From the NCBI GenBank assembly GCA_019925095.2, contig CM034411.1, forward strand, positions 16,120,001-16,184,000: 64,000 nucleotides of DNA, written 5' to 3'. This DNA comes from Dendrolimus kikuchii. Lineage: Eukaryota; Arthropoda; Insecta; Lepidoptera; Lasiocampidae. The stretch's first letter is position 1; every line of letters begins with the position of its first letter. A model generated the notes under the pieces. That model was not told the DNA's origin. It searched no databases and saw only the letters and a program-made list of their open reading frames with translations. This document shows, piece by piece, positions 19,258-29,971 of the stretch. Made by a program: the position numbers and the translations under genes.

Positions 19258-19640
19258 ATAATGTAATAAAACTACGTTTTGACGGTTTTAAGCGCGGTAA
19301 TTTTATTTGATTTTGGTTTTTCCGACGTTTGTGATCACGGAAGACAAAGATGTAGAGTGTCAACGAGTATTGTTAAAGTTTTATTTAGCCTACCGCAAAC
19401 TTGTTAATTTTAATTATTTAGTTTTAATTTTGTTTATGGTTATTATTTACACTATGGGAGCCTAATCTAATTTACTACCGCTTCGCAACATGTTATGGCT
19501 TGAAGAGAAGAAGCGGCGCAAGACACTCTTCAGCAAACATGCCTAGCTCTAATAATTTTATATAATATTAAAATGGGTGGAAGGAAAAATAAAAGTAATT
19601 ATCAGTCAAGTTGGTTTGTGTTCCGTTGTACGCAGAAAGA
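19258..19640. repeat. Family G repeat (copy 2)
   Basis: The left end (aataaaactacgttttgacg to acggaagacaaagatg) is followed by the interior 19466-19625, which is nearly identical to 1-175. The inverted second end seen in copy 1 is absent here, so this copy is probably cut at about 19630. Confidence 0.6.
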
Positions 19641-19734
19641 GCTCACAGTGTCTTGAGGTCTGGTAGCTGGTTTTTGCTGGGTTTGGGTCTTAATAGTTTT
19701 GATGATTGGATCGCAAACAGGTGGTGCTTGTTTT

Positions 19735-19912
19735 TTTTTTATTATGAACAACTCTACGGACTCGAGTTCCGTACCCTTTTTTACAACTTAATTTCTAGAT
19801 TATTTTTTTTGAATTTAACATGCTTATTAGTTATTTTGGTTCTTGTGTGTGACATTAATTTATTGATTTTTGTGTTGAGGTGTATGTCTTACGAATAACT
19901 TATTATATTATA
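19735..19912 (-). mobile_element. Family I repeat (copy 3)
   Basis: Inverted match to 1398-1575: caactctacggactcgag near 19750 and cttacgaataacttattat near 19900. Confidence 0.55.
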
Positions 19913-20099
19913 ATGTTTATTTAGGGTTATTTAAAATGAAATTATACATAAGCAATTTAACAAAAGCCAGAGGTTAACTCTAAACAGGCCTTAACTCAGC
20001 AATTACTGGTTGATAACAAGCAACGCTAGTCTCCTGTTAGTGCCAGGCAGTAACGTCACCTTCACAGAAAACAAAAATAACTAATGAACATTTAATATA

Positions 20100-20222
20100 T
20101 ACTAATATTTAAAGCTGAAGAGTTTTTTTTTGTTTGAACGCGCTAATCTCAGGAACTACTGGTCTGATTTGAAAAATTCTTTCAGTGTTAGATAGCCCAT
20201 TTATCTAGGAAGGCTATACGCT
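20100..20222 (+). mobile_element. Helitron type D copy 2 (3' truncated)
   Basis: Matches the first half of the D unit (tactaatatttaaagctgaa to gaaggctata). The 3' hairpin and CTAGT are missing. Confidence 0.65.
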
Positions 20223-20227
20223 AATAA

Positions 20228-20285
20228 ATAAATTCTATAGTAATTCCAACGGCATTTTTAAGACGAGTCCCGCACTCGTAACAAA
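20228..20285 (+). mobile_element. LTR family F, 3' fragment (copy 5)
   Basis: attctatagtaattccaacg then gcatttttaagacgagtcccgc and gtaacaaaa, the last 55 bp of the LTR. Confidence 0.55.
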
Positions 20286-20509
20286 ATTTTATATAAATAA
20301 AATATTAGTTATTAGTTGGCATGGGCAAATATTTATTCTCCACTTTTCAAGTCTCTGCCATGTGACAATTATGAATGACAATCACCGATATAAAGAACTG
20401 CGATGGGTATAGAGGACTGTCACGGACATGAAGAACTGGCACAGATGCAGGAGTTCCTAACACGATTCTTCCACGTGATTCCACACATCTACTAAATTTG
20501 TGAACTCAT
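20286..20509. other. Unassigned spacer
   Basis: No shared repeat and no convincing frame. Confidence 0.4.
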
Positions 20510-21092
20510 ACATACACATACATAACTTCACGCCAGTTCCCTTGCGGGGTAAGCACGAACATGAGCGCCATTTAGGCTTATTCTTACACACCTCACTTGA
20601 TTCTTTCACATTCATAACTCTTGTCATGCACGCTCGTCTGTTCTTAAGGCTCCTAACATCACCTGCTAGTACACGATCAATTTGGTCATGAAAGGTGTGT
20701 CGTGGCCTTCCACGACTTCTGCATCCATCCACTTTTGCATTCTATATATGTTTAGTCATTCTTTCCACATGCCCGAACCACCGGAGCATTCCTTTCCTTA
20801 CCTTCACCCCGACACTCTCTTTCAGACCAACTCTCTCTCTTACTTCGGTATTACGAACGCGGTCCGCGAGCGTCACTCCGCAGATTTAGCGCAGTGCTCG
20901 CATCTCGACCGCGTTTACTCTACTTTCATGCTCTCTCTTCCATACCCAACTCTCGCTTCCATACGTGAGCGTAGGTACCAGCACCGCGTTGTGTATGGCA
21001 AGCTGGGCCTTCTGGCTGAGGTTCTTAGCGCCTAGAAGTTTACCTAACGCTCCATTCGCACTATTCCCCAAATTCACTCTTCTTTCTATATC
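20510..21092 (-). mobile_element. RTE-like LINE 3' end, family C copy 4
   Basis: The minus strand reads NLGNSANGALGKLLGAKNLS, then SESWVWKREHESRVNAVEM, a frame slip, VDGCRSRGRPRHTFHDQIDR, and then a degraded YPARE end where a short deletion breaks the usual stop. (TATG)n tail at 20510-20524. Confidence 0.8.
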
Positions 21093-21356
21093 ATTCCATT
21101 GAAGCTAAATATTTAGAAACTGCATTACTACAAATATAGTAATTTGTATACACAAACCTTTACGTTGTAATCGGAAATAGGTTAGGTCCCTCTTCTCACG
21201 CTCTCTTGATCTTTGATTGCTTAATTGGCAGTTCAAAGGGTTCCAACAGTTTACTTTCGCAACCCTTACATTTGCATGAATTTGATCCACGCAAATGCAT
21301 GTTTTCATTTTGTTAATTATGATTCTACATAGTTTGGATTTCTACATAGTGTTTAT
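21093..21356. other. Unassigned spacer
   Basis: Nothing recognised. Confidence 0.4.
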
Positions 21357-21491
21357 CCGTGTAGGAACGGAGAAAGAATACAAATTCCTACGTTGGGGCG
21401 GCCTGTCGTAATTGGCGACAAAACAACCCACAGCCAGGTGGTAGGGCATTTTCCCGACTGGATGGCTACCAACCCTGGTCTAGAGTATGTC
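21357..21491 (+). mobile_element. Family B repeat, copy 6 (5' half only)
   Basis: Begins atccgtgtaggaacgg and stops after ctagagtatgt. The 3' half and poly-A are missing. Confidence 0.75.
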
Positions 21492-21991
21492 TATAAAAAA
21501 ATAGGAACCGTTGCAGTTAGAGAGCCACTATGTCAAGCGCTTGTAAAACGCTGAAAATCTTTTTTATTTACAACGTGTTCTCTCTTTTCTTTCACCTTAT
21601 TCTATTCACTATACTCTTCTGTTCTGCCATACAGTCACGCTACAAATCATGTCATTCTGCACATAATCCATCCATCTCGTCTTTCATGTACCTTTACAAT
21701 TGTATCTTTATTATTGTAATATTCACGGCTAGTTGTGGTCACTAATCTGATATAAAAGCGAGCGGACGTAGTGACCGAAGATCAGTCTCACTTCGACTTT
21801 GGTCGTATACACATGTCGTACTATTTCTCCAGGGTAGCTAATTATTGTGCAAGAATCATAATTTACTACTAATTGTACTTTAGATCGGTATTCTTCGTTC
21901 CGAAGTCAAATAAAACATTTCTCAAAGTTCTACGCGTGTCGTTATGTAAATTCTGCGCTAACAATACATTAAGAATAGTTTTGACTTTATT
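21492..21991. other. Unassigned spacer
   Basis: Contains a moderately complex block 21740-21835 (gcgagcggacgtagtgaccg and following). No family or gene is recognised. Confidence 0.4.
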
Positions 21992-22742
21992 ACATACATA
22001 CATACATAACTTCACGCCAGTTCCCTTGCGGGGTAGACACGAACAACAGAGCGCCATTTAGGCTTATTCTTACACACCTCACTTGCTTCTTTAACATTCA
22101 TAACTCTTGTCATGCACGCTCGTCTGTTCTTAAGGCTCCTGACATCACCTTCTGCTGGTACACGATCAATTTGATCATGGAAGGTGTGTCGTGGCCTTCC
22201 ACGACTTCTGCATCCATCCACTTTTGCATTGTATATCTGTTTAGTCATTCTTTCATCATGCATTCTTTCCACATGCCCGAACCACCGGAGCACTGCTATC
22301 CTTACCTTCACCCCGACACTCTCTTTCAGACCAACTCTCTTTCTTACTTCGGTATTACGAACGTGGTCCGCGAGCGTCACTCCGCAGATTTTGCGCAGTG
22401 CTCGCATCTCAACCGCGTTTACTCTACTTTCATGCTCTCTCTTCTATACCCAACTCTCGCTTCCATACGTGAGCGTAGGTACCAGCACCGAGTGGTATAT
22501 TGCAAGCTGGGCCTTCTGGCTGAGGTTCTTAGCGCCTAGAAGTTTACCTAACGCTCCCTTCACACTATTCTCCAAATTCACTCTTCTTTCTATATCAGCG
22601 GTGTACCTTCCATCCCTGCTAACAGCACATCCAAGATATATAAACTCATTCACTTGCTCCAGCATAACATCATCGACCATTACCCTCGCATTCCTTCTGG
22701 TTTCTTCTCTTTCAAACTCTTTTTTGACTTTATTATTGTACA
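21992..22742 (-). pseudogene. RTE-like LINE 3' end, family C copy 5 (one of the two longest)
   Basis: The minus strand is open in a single frame from about 22743 to 22012 apart from one TAG at the Trp codon of the SWVWKRE motif (near 22444). Motifs in order: VMLEQVNEFIYLGCAVSRDG (end of the polymerase domain), LAIYHSVLVPTLTYGSESWV, AVEMRALRKICGVTLADHVR, VLRWFGHVERMHDERMTKQ, VDGCRSRGRPRHTFHDQIDR and YPARELA stop, then (TATG)n. The catalytic YADD part lies upstream and is absent. Confidence 0.85.
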
Positions 22743-23322
22743 TTAATACGTTTTTTTTTAATTGGTTTTGTTTTTCTGCTAGCTGGACTCATTTTACTGC
22801 GTTGTAACCGGGTTTTTACAGTGGGTCGAAAACTAAAAAAGTGGGTAGACTTCAGAAACAGCCAGTATAAAAGGCAAGTCCTGCGCGAATTCATTGGGAG
22901 TCAGTCTATAATAACAATGAACAAACAAACAAATAGAAATCTACGATACGTAATTGTACGAAATATTACAATATCAAAGGCATAGGTGACATATCATACG
23001 AAGGACCAAATTGGTTCGATACCCGCGGTACAAATGAAATGTTTGGACTGCCGACGTTTGCAGACATTTTCTTTCTTATATCCAAAAAAAATGGTTTTTC
23101 GATATTGTTCTGTTGGTAGTATTGTTTGTAGAGTGTTTTGTGAAATTGAAAAGTGTACTTTAGTGTATTGTAATGGGATTTGCTCCGCTTTAATGGAGGG
23201 CAACCAATTGAAATAGTAATTATTTCTCAAAGCTCGTTGAATGTGTTTGGGTATACGAAAAGCGTATCTTAAATACACAGGGCCCTTGCGATTTATATTA
23301 AATCAGTGTTTGTTAAAACAAT
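22743..23322. other. Unassigned spacer
   Basis: Two short overlapping frames at about 22990-23280 have no recognisable domain. I treat the stretch as non-coding. Confidence 0.4.
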
Positions 23323-23640
23323 TTTTTTTTTTTTTTTTATTGCAGGATTTCAGCAGACAGGCAGACGGTCCACTTATGGAAAGCGGTTACCATCGCCTAT
23401 GGACATTTGCAACACCAAAGGTGCTACAAATGCGCTGCTGCTCTCTTAAGGGAGACTGGAACCTGGTCACTAATGCCGGAACACAACTCAAGGTTGTTAT
23501 GGCGACATACTTTACACCAGGGGTGGTCGCTATCCAGTCGGGCAAATGCCCTACCACCTGGCTGTAGGTTGTTTAGTCGCCTCTTACGACAGGCCGCCCG
23601 GCCGCAGGAAATTGTATTCTTTCTCCGTTACTGCACGGAT
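23323..23640 (-). mobile_element. Family B repeat, copy 7, full length
   Basis: A T run at 23324-23337 (the poly-A on the other strand), then gcaggatttcagcagac, through to gttactgcacggat. Both ends are present. Similar words taaaac on both sides may be a short target duplication. Confidence 0.85.
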
Positions 23641-23751
23641 AGTAAAACTAAACAAACTGTAAAATTAAATAATAGTTTTAAAAAAACCTACAAAAATACG
23701 CTTTTATAGAAAATGCAACTAAAAAATAGAAAATAAATTTGAATTAAAAAT

Positions 23752-23808
23752 ACATACATACATAACTTCACGCCATTTCCTTTGCGGGGTAGCACGAACA
23801 ACAGAGCC
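23752..23808 (-). mobile_element. RTE-like LINE tail, family C copy 6 (57 bp)
   Basis: Only the (TATG)n tail and the last codons around the ARELA stop are present. Near-identical flanks gaattaaaaata (23741) and gaattgaaaata (23810) indicate an extremely 5'-truncated insertion, not decay of a longer copy. Confidence 0.7.
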
Positions 23809-23994
23809 TGAATTGAAAATAGTGTAAGAAAAAATAAAAAAAAGCGTATTTTTTAGTTTTTTTTTAAACTATTATTTATTTTTCATTTTTAGTGATTATT
23901 TAGTGATCTAATTCCCTTCTCCGTGGAAACTTTGAAAAAAGAATTAAATACACTCTTATGATAAAATGGAACGTTATGTAAAAATAAGCTTTTT
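23809..23994. other. AT-rich spacer
   Basis: Long T and A runs. Nothing recognised. Confidence 0.45.
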
Positions 23995-24250
23995 TAAAAA
24001 AGTCTTTAAATACAAGCTTTTGAGATCCTGCATATCATGTAGCAAGACAAGTAAAACGAGCCCAAACACGACGGGTCTATCTTGTTTAGTACAGGAGTTC
24101 CTATGGCCACCTTCCGACTCCATCATCAGATCAGCTCCATGGTACCATATTATTGCATTGTCATGCGTTATACACATACGTGCAAAATTTCAGCTCAATC
24201 AGAAACCGGGAAGTCGATCAAATTTAACTTGAAAGATTCCGTTACATACA
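23995..24250 (+). mobile_element. Family H repeat, copy 3
   Basis: From tctttaaatacaagctttt to caaatttaacttgaaagattcc. The 3' end is truncated relative to the other copies. Confidence 0.6.
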
Positions 24251-25164
24251 ATTTTAATGAAATTTCTGCTATATGGACCATTTTGTAACTTTACAGAATC
24301 CAACACAAAACGAATTATTCAAAATTGGTTCAGAAAAAAAGTCGTGGCTGAAATTGGACAAGAAAATATTTACACAACCTCCTTTTTTTTTAAGTCGATT
24401 AATAAAGACAAAATAGGAGCACAGTATTTATATTATTTATTCGATTGTCTCATACGTCACCTATACAACCATGTATTTTTATTTCATCATTCCATCTTAC
24501 TATTATGTCCAGAAAGCTTTCAGATATTAGTTGTTGTGTAACTTCTTTATTATAGTAACATTCTATAACCCCCAACACTACTGTAGCACTAACGTCATAA
24601 TAAACATGTAAAATTTAATATACGGGTTGAACTTGCATCTCGTTAATTAATGCACTAATGCGCGAATTAACCACCCCGTGAGCGCCCGGCTGCAGTGGCG
24701 TGACAATATTTCAACCAATGACATGCACGCATTACGCCACCGCGGATCGTGCCACACAACATGGTTTCGTATTGCATCGTAATAATTTAATTACGGATGA
24801 CAGATACTAGTTTCGCCGCAATTTAGCGTCGTATTTCGGTTTGGACTGATTTATATTTGCACTCCAAAAGCAACACACTAAAATTATTATATGGTCTGTG
24901 AAATACGTTTATTAATTTGTTTTTTTTTTGTTAAGTTTACAATAAATGGTCAAATAGTTTATTCACTTTAAACAAACCAGTCATGTACTTTCTGTTGTAA
25001 TTGCCGAAACACCTCCTCTATATTGTGGCGAGAATCTTGTTATTAAAATAATAAACAGAGGAAAAGTTTCCAGAGTAAAAAGGTAAAATGTATATGTAGT
25101 AAATAATAATATTAATACAGTAGAATAAATAATAAAAACTAATATAATTATATAAATTATTTTA
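24251..25164. other. Long unassigned stretch
   Basis: AT-rich, with a GC-richer patch at 24665-24770 (gagcgcccggctgcagtggc, and following). No repeated family and no supported gene. Confidence 0.4.
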
Positions 25165-25176
25165 GGTACCTACATA

Positions 25177-25648
25177 CATACATACATAACTTCACGCCGG
25201 TTCCCTTGCGGGGTAGGCACGAACAACAGAGCGCCATTTAGGCCCATTCTTACACACCTCACTTGCTTCTTTGACATTCATAACTCTTGTCATGCACGCT
25301 CGTCTGTTCTTAAGGCTCCTGACATCACCCTCCGCTAGTACACGATCAATTTGATCATGGAAGGTGTGTCGTGGCCTTCCACGACTTCTGCATCCATCCA
25401 CTTTTGCATTGTATATCTGTTTAGTCATTCTTTCAACATGCATTCTTTCCACATGCCCGAACTACCGGAGCATTCCTTTCCTTACCTTCACCCCGACACT
25501 TTTTTTCAGACCATCTCTCTTTCTTACTTCGGTATTACGAACACGGTCCGCGAGCGTCACTCCGCAGATTTTGCGCAGTGCTCGCATCTCAACCGCGTTT
25601 ACTCTACTTTCATGCTCTCTCTTCCATACCCAACTCTCGCTTCCATAC
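25177..25648 (-). mobile_element. RTE-like LINE 3' end, family C copy 7, with perfect 12-bp duplication
   Basis: GGTACCTACATA at 25165-25176 and 25649-25660. The minus strand carries the ESRVNAVEMRALRKIC region with a frame slip, then GHVERM or MERMHVERM, HTFHDQIDRVLAEGDVRSL and the YPAREPA stop, with the (TATG)n tail. Confidence 0.9.
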
Positions 25649-25682
25649 GGTACCTACATATACTTATAATTTGATTGCAGAA

Positions 25683-25832
25683 TACGGCGGCTTGGGAAAC
25701 TATCATGTACAGTGTCAAGTTATTTGTTATTTGGTTCGTTTACGAATTATATCGGGAATTGAATCCGGGACCTCTGCGTTTTAGTGACTAGACTAGAGGA
25801 GGCAACGTTAAAACCACTGTACCACAAAGGCT
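25683..25832 (-). mobile_element. tRNA-headed SINE, family Q copy 1
   Basis: On the minus strand the head has a box A-like GTGGTACAGTGG (25814-25825) and a box B-like GGATTCAATTCC (25755-25766), spaced as in tRNA genes. It is followed by cgtaaacgaac as in the copies at 30181 and 51190. It is not a functional tRNA gene, because the cloverleaf pairing is poor. Confidence 0.55.
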
Positions 25833-25882
25833 GTTAAAAGAACAAAAGCTTCTTAATTGTTTTAAAATATTCGAATATGAAA

Positions 25883-25952
25883 CGGTTGTAGGGCATTTGC
25901 CCGAAATGGAGGGCTACCACCCATGGTCTAGAGTATGCCGCTATAACAACCT
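25883..25952 (+). mobile_element. Family B repeat, copy 8 (middle fragment)
   Basis: ttgtagggcatttgcccga to ataacaacc, then a T run. Both ends are missing. Confidence 0.65.
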
Positions 25953-26044
25953 TTTTTTTTAAGGCGGGGGAAATGCTATTTATGCACAATACCGGGTCCT
26001 TTGCAAGGGATTAGACCATAGTTGATCATGGAGGCTTTACCCTT

Positions 26045-26322
26045 TAATAAGGGGCAATCCAAACAGTAATCAACCAGCTCGTGTGGAGACTCCGAGAAGT
26101 TGCACGGGCAACAACCACTACCCACTAAAACCACCCTCCTCCCATGTGCCCCGCGCTTTTTATGTAGGAAAGGCTGAGACTTAGAACGTAGTTACGCCCA
26201 GTCCGATCCAGCGCAAAAAGTGCCTGAATGTGCCCCGGGAATCAGAACACATCCACTTCGTCAACGGGGGTGATGAATCCTTTGCTCCCTTGATAGCTAA
26301 AGGCCCCCCGAAGCGGTATTAT
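26045..26322 (+). repeat. Family K repeat, copy 1
   Basis: Matches the reverse complement of 56232-56508 along nearly the full 278 bp, including ttgcacgggcaacaacc, cctcccatgtgccccgcgc, ttaggaacgtagttacgccc-type text and ggccccccgaagcggtatta. It is GC-rich compared with its flanks. Its class is unknown; it may be part of a LINE. Confidence 0.6.
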
Positions 26323-26408
26323 TCAGGGTGGGAAATCATGCGGAAACCTGCGTCTCCGGATACCAGCCAACCGCCGGCGTCCGCGTGGAGTCGCATTAGC
26401 ACGCGCGC

Positions 26409-26552
26409 CGCCATAACAACCTTGAGTTGTGTCCGGACATCAGTGGTCAGGTTCCAGTTTGGCCTTCAAAGCCAGCGGCACCACTTTAACCACTTTCCAT
26501 CACAGTTGGGCCGTCAGCCTGTCGTCTGCTGTGCTTCAGCATTAAAAAAACG
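26409..26552 (+). mobile_element. Family B relative, diverged (copy 9)
   Basis: cgccataacaaccttgagtt to tgtgcttcagcattaaaaaaa. It shares the later half of B but differs in the middle (gcctt caaagccagcg), similar to the variant at 58857-59160. Confidence 0.6.
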
Positions 26553-26577
26553 GAATACTTGAAAACATATATTTTTT

Positions 26578-26640
26578 TATTGCCTACATCAAACAAACAG
26601 ACGGTTCACCTGATGGAAAGTGGTTACCGTCTTTGGGATG
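26578..26640 (-). mobile_element. B/LINE-S type tail fragment
   Basis: On the minus strand it is the 3' tail shared by family B and LINE family S (ggtaaccactttccatcagg then tgaaccgtctgtttg). Only about 60 bp remain. Confidence 0.5.
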
Positions 26641-27062
26641 GGATGAAGAGATAGGTAGAAGGGGAAAATAGGTAAAGCCCGAAACATGATTAAAATACGA
26701 AACAAAATAACAGAAATAAAATATCATCCCTTTAAATATGATATTTTTTGCGAAACAGCCAAATGAGGGAGTTCTTCCAAGGTATCATGTTCATCAGAGA
26801 ATCCTTATATCTTGATTTTACGATGATTGTTTCTCCATAGATACGAAACGCTCGATATAACAAAAGTGGAAATGTTCAGGGACATCGTCTTTTTGAGATG
26901 ACACATGTACGCTACGTGGCTAAAATGGTTAAGCGTGTAAATAAATATTTTGAAAACGTATTCGATGGATCTCCTGTAAATAGAATGAATTTCCTTTTTG
27001 TCTGAAGTGGTTAGGTTTTTTTTGGTTAAGTTTGGAGTAAACTCTTCAGTGGTCATAGTATA
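26641..27062. other. Unassigned spacer
   Basis: AT-rich. A short minus-strand frame overlapping the next family B copy is not a gene. Confidence 0.4.
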
Positions 27063-27350
27063 GTGCAGGAACGGAAAAAGAATACAATTTCCTGAGGCCA
27101 GGCGGCCTGTCTTAAGAGGTGACAAAACAACCCACAGCCGGGTGGTAGGGTATTTGCCCGACTGGATGGCTATCACTTCTAGTCTAGAGTATGCCGCCAT
27201 AACAACCATGACTTATGTTCCGGCATTAGTGACCAGGTTCCAATCTCCCATAAGATAGCAGCAGCGCAGTTGTAGCATCTTTGGTGTTGCAAATGTCCAT
27301 AGGCAATGGTAACAGCTTTACATCAAGTGGGCCGTCTGCCTGTCTGCTGA
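27063..27350 (+). mobile_element. Family B repeat, copy 10
   Basis: gtgcaggaacggaaaaagaa to gtctgcctgtctgctgaa. The last dozen bases and poly-A are missing. Confidence 0.8.
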
Positions 27351-27591
27351 AACGCGACGTCGATGGCGTCGAAGGAGAAACAGAAGCAGCAGGAACAACA
27401 ATGATATTCCCTCGTTAGAATCCTTTATTGGAATTAAGTGCGCCACCCTAATCTAAGTCGCGCGGCTGTAGTTGTAATAAGAAGGTATTGCTGCTGTCGC
27501 GCTGCTGTCGCACTGCCTGCGACCTAATGTGAAGGCGCTTTAAAACAGCGGTAACAGATTGTAAGTCTGGAGTTTCTTAGTGTTTACCATC
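27351..27591. other. Left flank of the piggyBac-type element
   Basis: Short CTG-rich patch at 27490-27520 (ctgctgtcgcgctgctgtcg). No gene is seen. The original flanking sequence resumes at 30104. Confidence 0.45.
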
Positions 27592-27595
27592 TTAA
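27592..27595. repeat. TTAA target-site duplication, left
   Basis: TTAA directly before CCCTTAAATGCAT; its partner is at 30100-30103. A TTAA target is the hallmark of piggyBac-superfamily insertion. Confidence 0.95.
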
Positions 27596-27846
27596 CCCTT
27601 AAATGCATAAAGTAGTAAAACTGCAACATACCATTCAAACGACCATAAAATTATTAGTATGAGTTCAATGCATGCTGTTGCAGGATTATTACTATCATGG
27701 TGATATATTTAATCGAGTGGCAACACACTTTTTTTCTTCACGACTGTCAAATTTTAATTGATTTTGACAAATCAAAGCCGATCGTAATTTTGGAGCGGAT
27801 GAAAATTGTGTATTTGCTTTGCAGTGTAATTATTTGGTTTTCGAAG

Positions 27847-28037
27847 GTACGTTCAAACAAAATTAGTTATTTTACGTAATAATTCATCTTCTTTTCAGTA
27901 CAATTTATAAGTTATAAAAAAAACTTTTGGTGTGTTCGGAAATTTTGTTTATTTTGTTGTTGTAAATCTGCAACAATATGCATTTACTAGAAAATGTCCC
28001 TGTTTAGTTACTAACTATCACTTTTATTGGTTTTCAG
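27847..28037 (+). other. Possible intron before the transposase start
   Basis: Donor AAG|GTACGT at 27846/27847 and acceptor ttggttttcag ending at 28037, directly before the ATG. A short frame starting at 27697 reaches the donor after exactly 50 codons, so splicing would keep frame with the transposase. Alternatively the first exon is untranslated. The 50-residue segment is hydrophobic and lacks known piggyBac features, so an untranslated exon is the simpler reading. Confidence 0.4.
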
Positions 28038-29915
28038 ATGCCATACTTGAATCAAAAGCAAATAGAAGAGTATTTAGCTCTAATAAATGATGGAGAGATT
28101 TCGGAAGATGATCTTGAGGACTCGGATACAGAAGGTAATGAGAATTTTTATGAAAATGGAGACGATTTGCTTCACGATCTTGAGAGTCCATTAGAAGAGG
28201 AAAATGATGACCCCGATAATGATCCATTCATGGCAGGAGACCCGCCATTGATAAATGAAGCTACAGCAAATGATCAAGTGCCACAAGTTCCATTCCCCTC
28301 AACAAGTCAAGCTAGTCGCCGAGCAACTATGAGAGGACTCGTATGGAAGGTAAAAAAAATTGTTTTGAATTCTGACCAGACAGCTTTTCATGGAGACACT
28401 GCATACCCACCTGAACTGAAGGATGAGGCTACTACTGGTACTCCCTATAGTATTTTTTCACATTTTATTACATCAGAAATAGTTCAAAGGATTGTGGAAG
28501 AGTCTAATTTGTATTCCGTTCAAAAAAATGTGACTAAACCATTAAATTTATCTGAAACTGAGCTAAGAAAGTTTATGGCGATACTGATATACATGTCTGT
28601 TATAAAATATCCCAATGTACGGCTATACTGGTCAAATACTGTAGGTTTTCAACCAATCAAGGACATAATGACTGTCAACCGATTTGAGACTATTCGTAGA
28701 TTTCTACATTTCAACAATAACGAGAAACATTTACCCAAGGAACACCCACAACATGATAGGCTCCATAAGATAAGGCCTATAATTAGCCATCTAAATGAGA
28801 AATTTGCTTTAGTTCCTATGGAACAAAAACTCTCAATTGATGAACAGATGTGTGCCACAAAAGTGGCACACTTCATGAAGCAGTATTTACCTAATAAGCC
28901 CCATAAGTGGGGGTTTAAATTATATGTGATGTGCAGCGTGAAAGGTTATGCTCATAAATTTGAAATATATACTGGCCAAGAGAATGAACGGCTTCCAGAT
29001 GAACCAGATTTTGGGCCAGTGGGAAATGTTGTAGTCCGGCTTGCTAGAGGTGTCCCAAGGCATATAAATCATATAATTTATTTTGATAATTTTTATACCT
29101 CTGTACCTTTAGTTACCTATCTTGCCAAACAAGGAATCTATAGCCTAGGTACTGTGCAATCTAACAGGCTAGTGAACTGCAAACTGCCGGACAAAAAAAC
29201 AATGATGAAGAAATCTGTTCCTCGTGGAACTTATGAAGAGCAGATGACTGAATTTGACGGTATTGATTTGACAGCAGTTACTTGGAAGGACAATAAAGTT
29301 GTAACTTTTCTATCTTCATATGTTGGAGCTGAACCTGTGGGCCAAGTAGAAAGATTTGACAAGGCAAATAAGACTAGAATTAAAATTTCATGCCCACATA
29401 TAATAAAGGAATATAATGCCCATATGGGCGGAGTGGACCTAATGGATAGCTTTATTGGGAGGTACCGAATTGCAATGAGAAGCCGAAAGTGGTATCTTCG
29501 TATCTTTTACCACTTATTGGACATGAGGGTAATAAATTCTTGGCTTGTGTATAAAAATTTAAAAACAACTGAAGCCAATTCATCAGTTCTAAACCTATGT
29601 AACTATAGACTGGAACTAGCTGAGGTATTAGCCAAAGTAAATAACTCATTTGAACTCTGCAACAAAAGAGGAAGGCCAAGTACCAGCAACAGTGTTGAAA
29701 TGGAAATACAAGCAAAAAAAAGGAGAGGACCAGCTCAACATATTCCTCCTAAGGACTTAAGGACTGATAATGTTGGTCACTGGCCTGGTAATTGTGTTCG
29801 CAGCAGATGCAAAATGCCTGGATGCAAGGGATACACGCAAAACAGGTGTGAGAAGTGTGGAGTAGCTCTTTGTCTTACCACAACCAAAAATTGTTTTAAA
29901 AATTTTCATATGTAG
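28038..29915 (+). CDS. piggyBac-type transposase, intact, 625 aa
   Basis: Catalyses excision and TTAA-specific insertion of its own element in the nucleus. Layout: acidic N-terminus (about residues 9-65, e.g. ISEDDLEDSDTEGNE), then the DDE_Tnp_1_7-type RNase H-like core from about residue 130 to 505. The catalytic Asp candidates are D268 in LSIDEQM, D350 in YFDNFYT, and D467 with D470 in GGVDLMDSF; these match in order and context the essential Asp residues known for the cabbage-looper piggyBac. A basic stretch (KKRRGP, about 560-565) may help nuclear import. The C-terminus has a Cys-rich domain: C586, C591, C596, C604, C607, C612, C619 and H624, the usual cross-brace zinc-binding type. Its length is near the family's usual 590-640 residues. 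The first ATG follows a splice-acceptor-like sequence and precedes the acidic region typical of the family. No stop or frameshift is present. Confidence 0.95.
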   Translation: MPYLNQKQIEEYLALINDGEISEDDLEDSDTEGNENFYENGDDLLHDLESPLEEENDDPDNDPFMAGDPPLINEATANDQVPQVPFPSTSQASRRATMRGLVWKVKKIVLNSDQTAFHGDTAYPPELKDEATTGTPYSIFSHFITSEIVQRIVEESNLYSVQKNVTKPLNLSETELRKFMAILIYMSVIKYPNVRLYWSNTVGFQPIKDIMTVNRFETIRRFLHFNNNEKHLPKEHPQHDRLHKIRPIISHLNEKFALVPMEQKLSIDEQMCATKVAHFMKQYLPNKPHKWGFKLYVMCSVKGYAHKFEIYTGQENERLPDEPDFGPVGNVVVRLARGVPRHINHIIYFDNFYTSVPLVTYLAKQGIYSLGTVQSNRLVNCKLPDKKTMMKKSVPRGTYEEQMTEFDGIDLTAVTWKDNKVVTFLSSYVGAEPVGQVERFDKANKTRIKISCPHIIKEYNAHMGGVDLMDSFIGRYRIAMRSRKWYLRIFYHLLDMRVINSWLVYKNLKTTEANSSVLNLCNYRLELAEVLAKVNNSFELCNKRGRPSTSNSVEMEIQAKKRRGPAQHIPPKDLRTDNVGHWPGNCVRSRCKMPGCKGYTQNRCEKCGVALCLTTTKNCFKNFHM

Positions 29916-29965
29916 TTATTGTCTAGTGAGTGCATAGTGTTGTAGTTCTGCAACAAATGGTTTTT

Positions 29966-29971
29966 AATAAA
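29966..29971 (+). terminator. Polyadenylation signal of the transposase gene
   Basis: AATAAA 51 bases after the stop codon; a second A-rich candidate follows at about 29983. Confidence 0.6.

Noticed and set aside
22184..22807. A 207-codon plus-strand frame, with similar frames at 35843, 11184 and others
   Set aside because: These are antisense shadows of the RTE-like LINE coding strand; all copies show the same text because the LINE is repeated.
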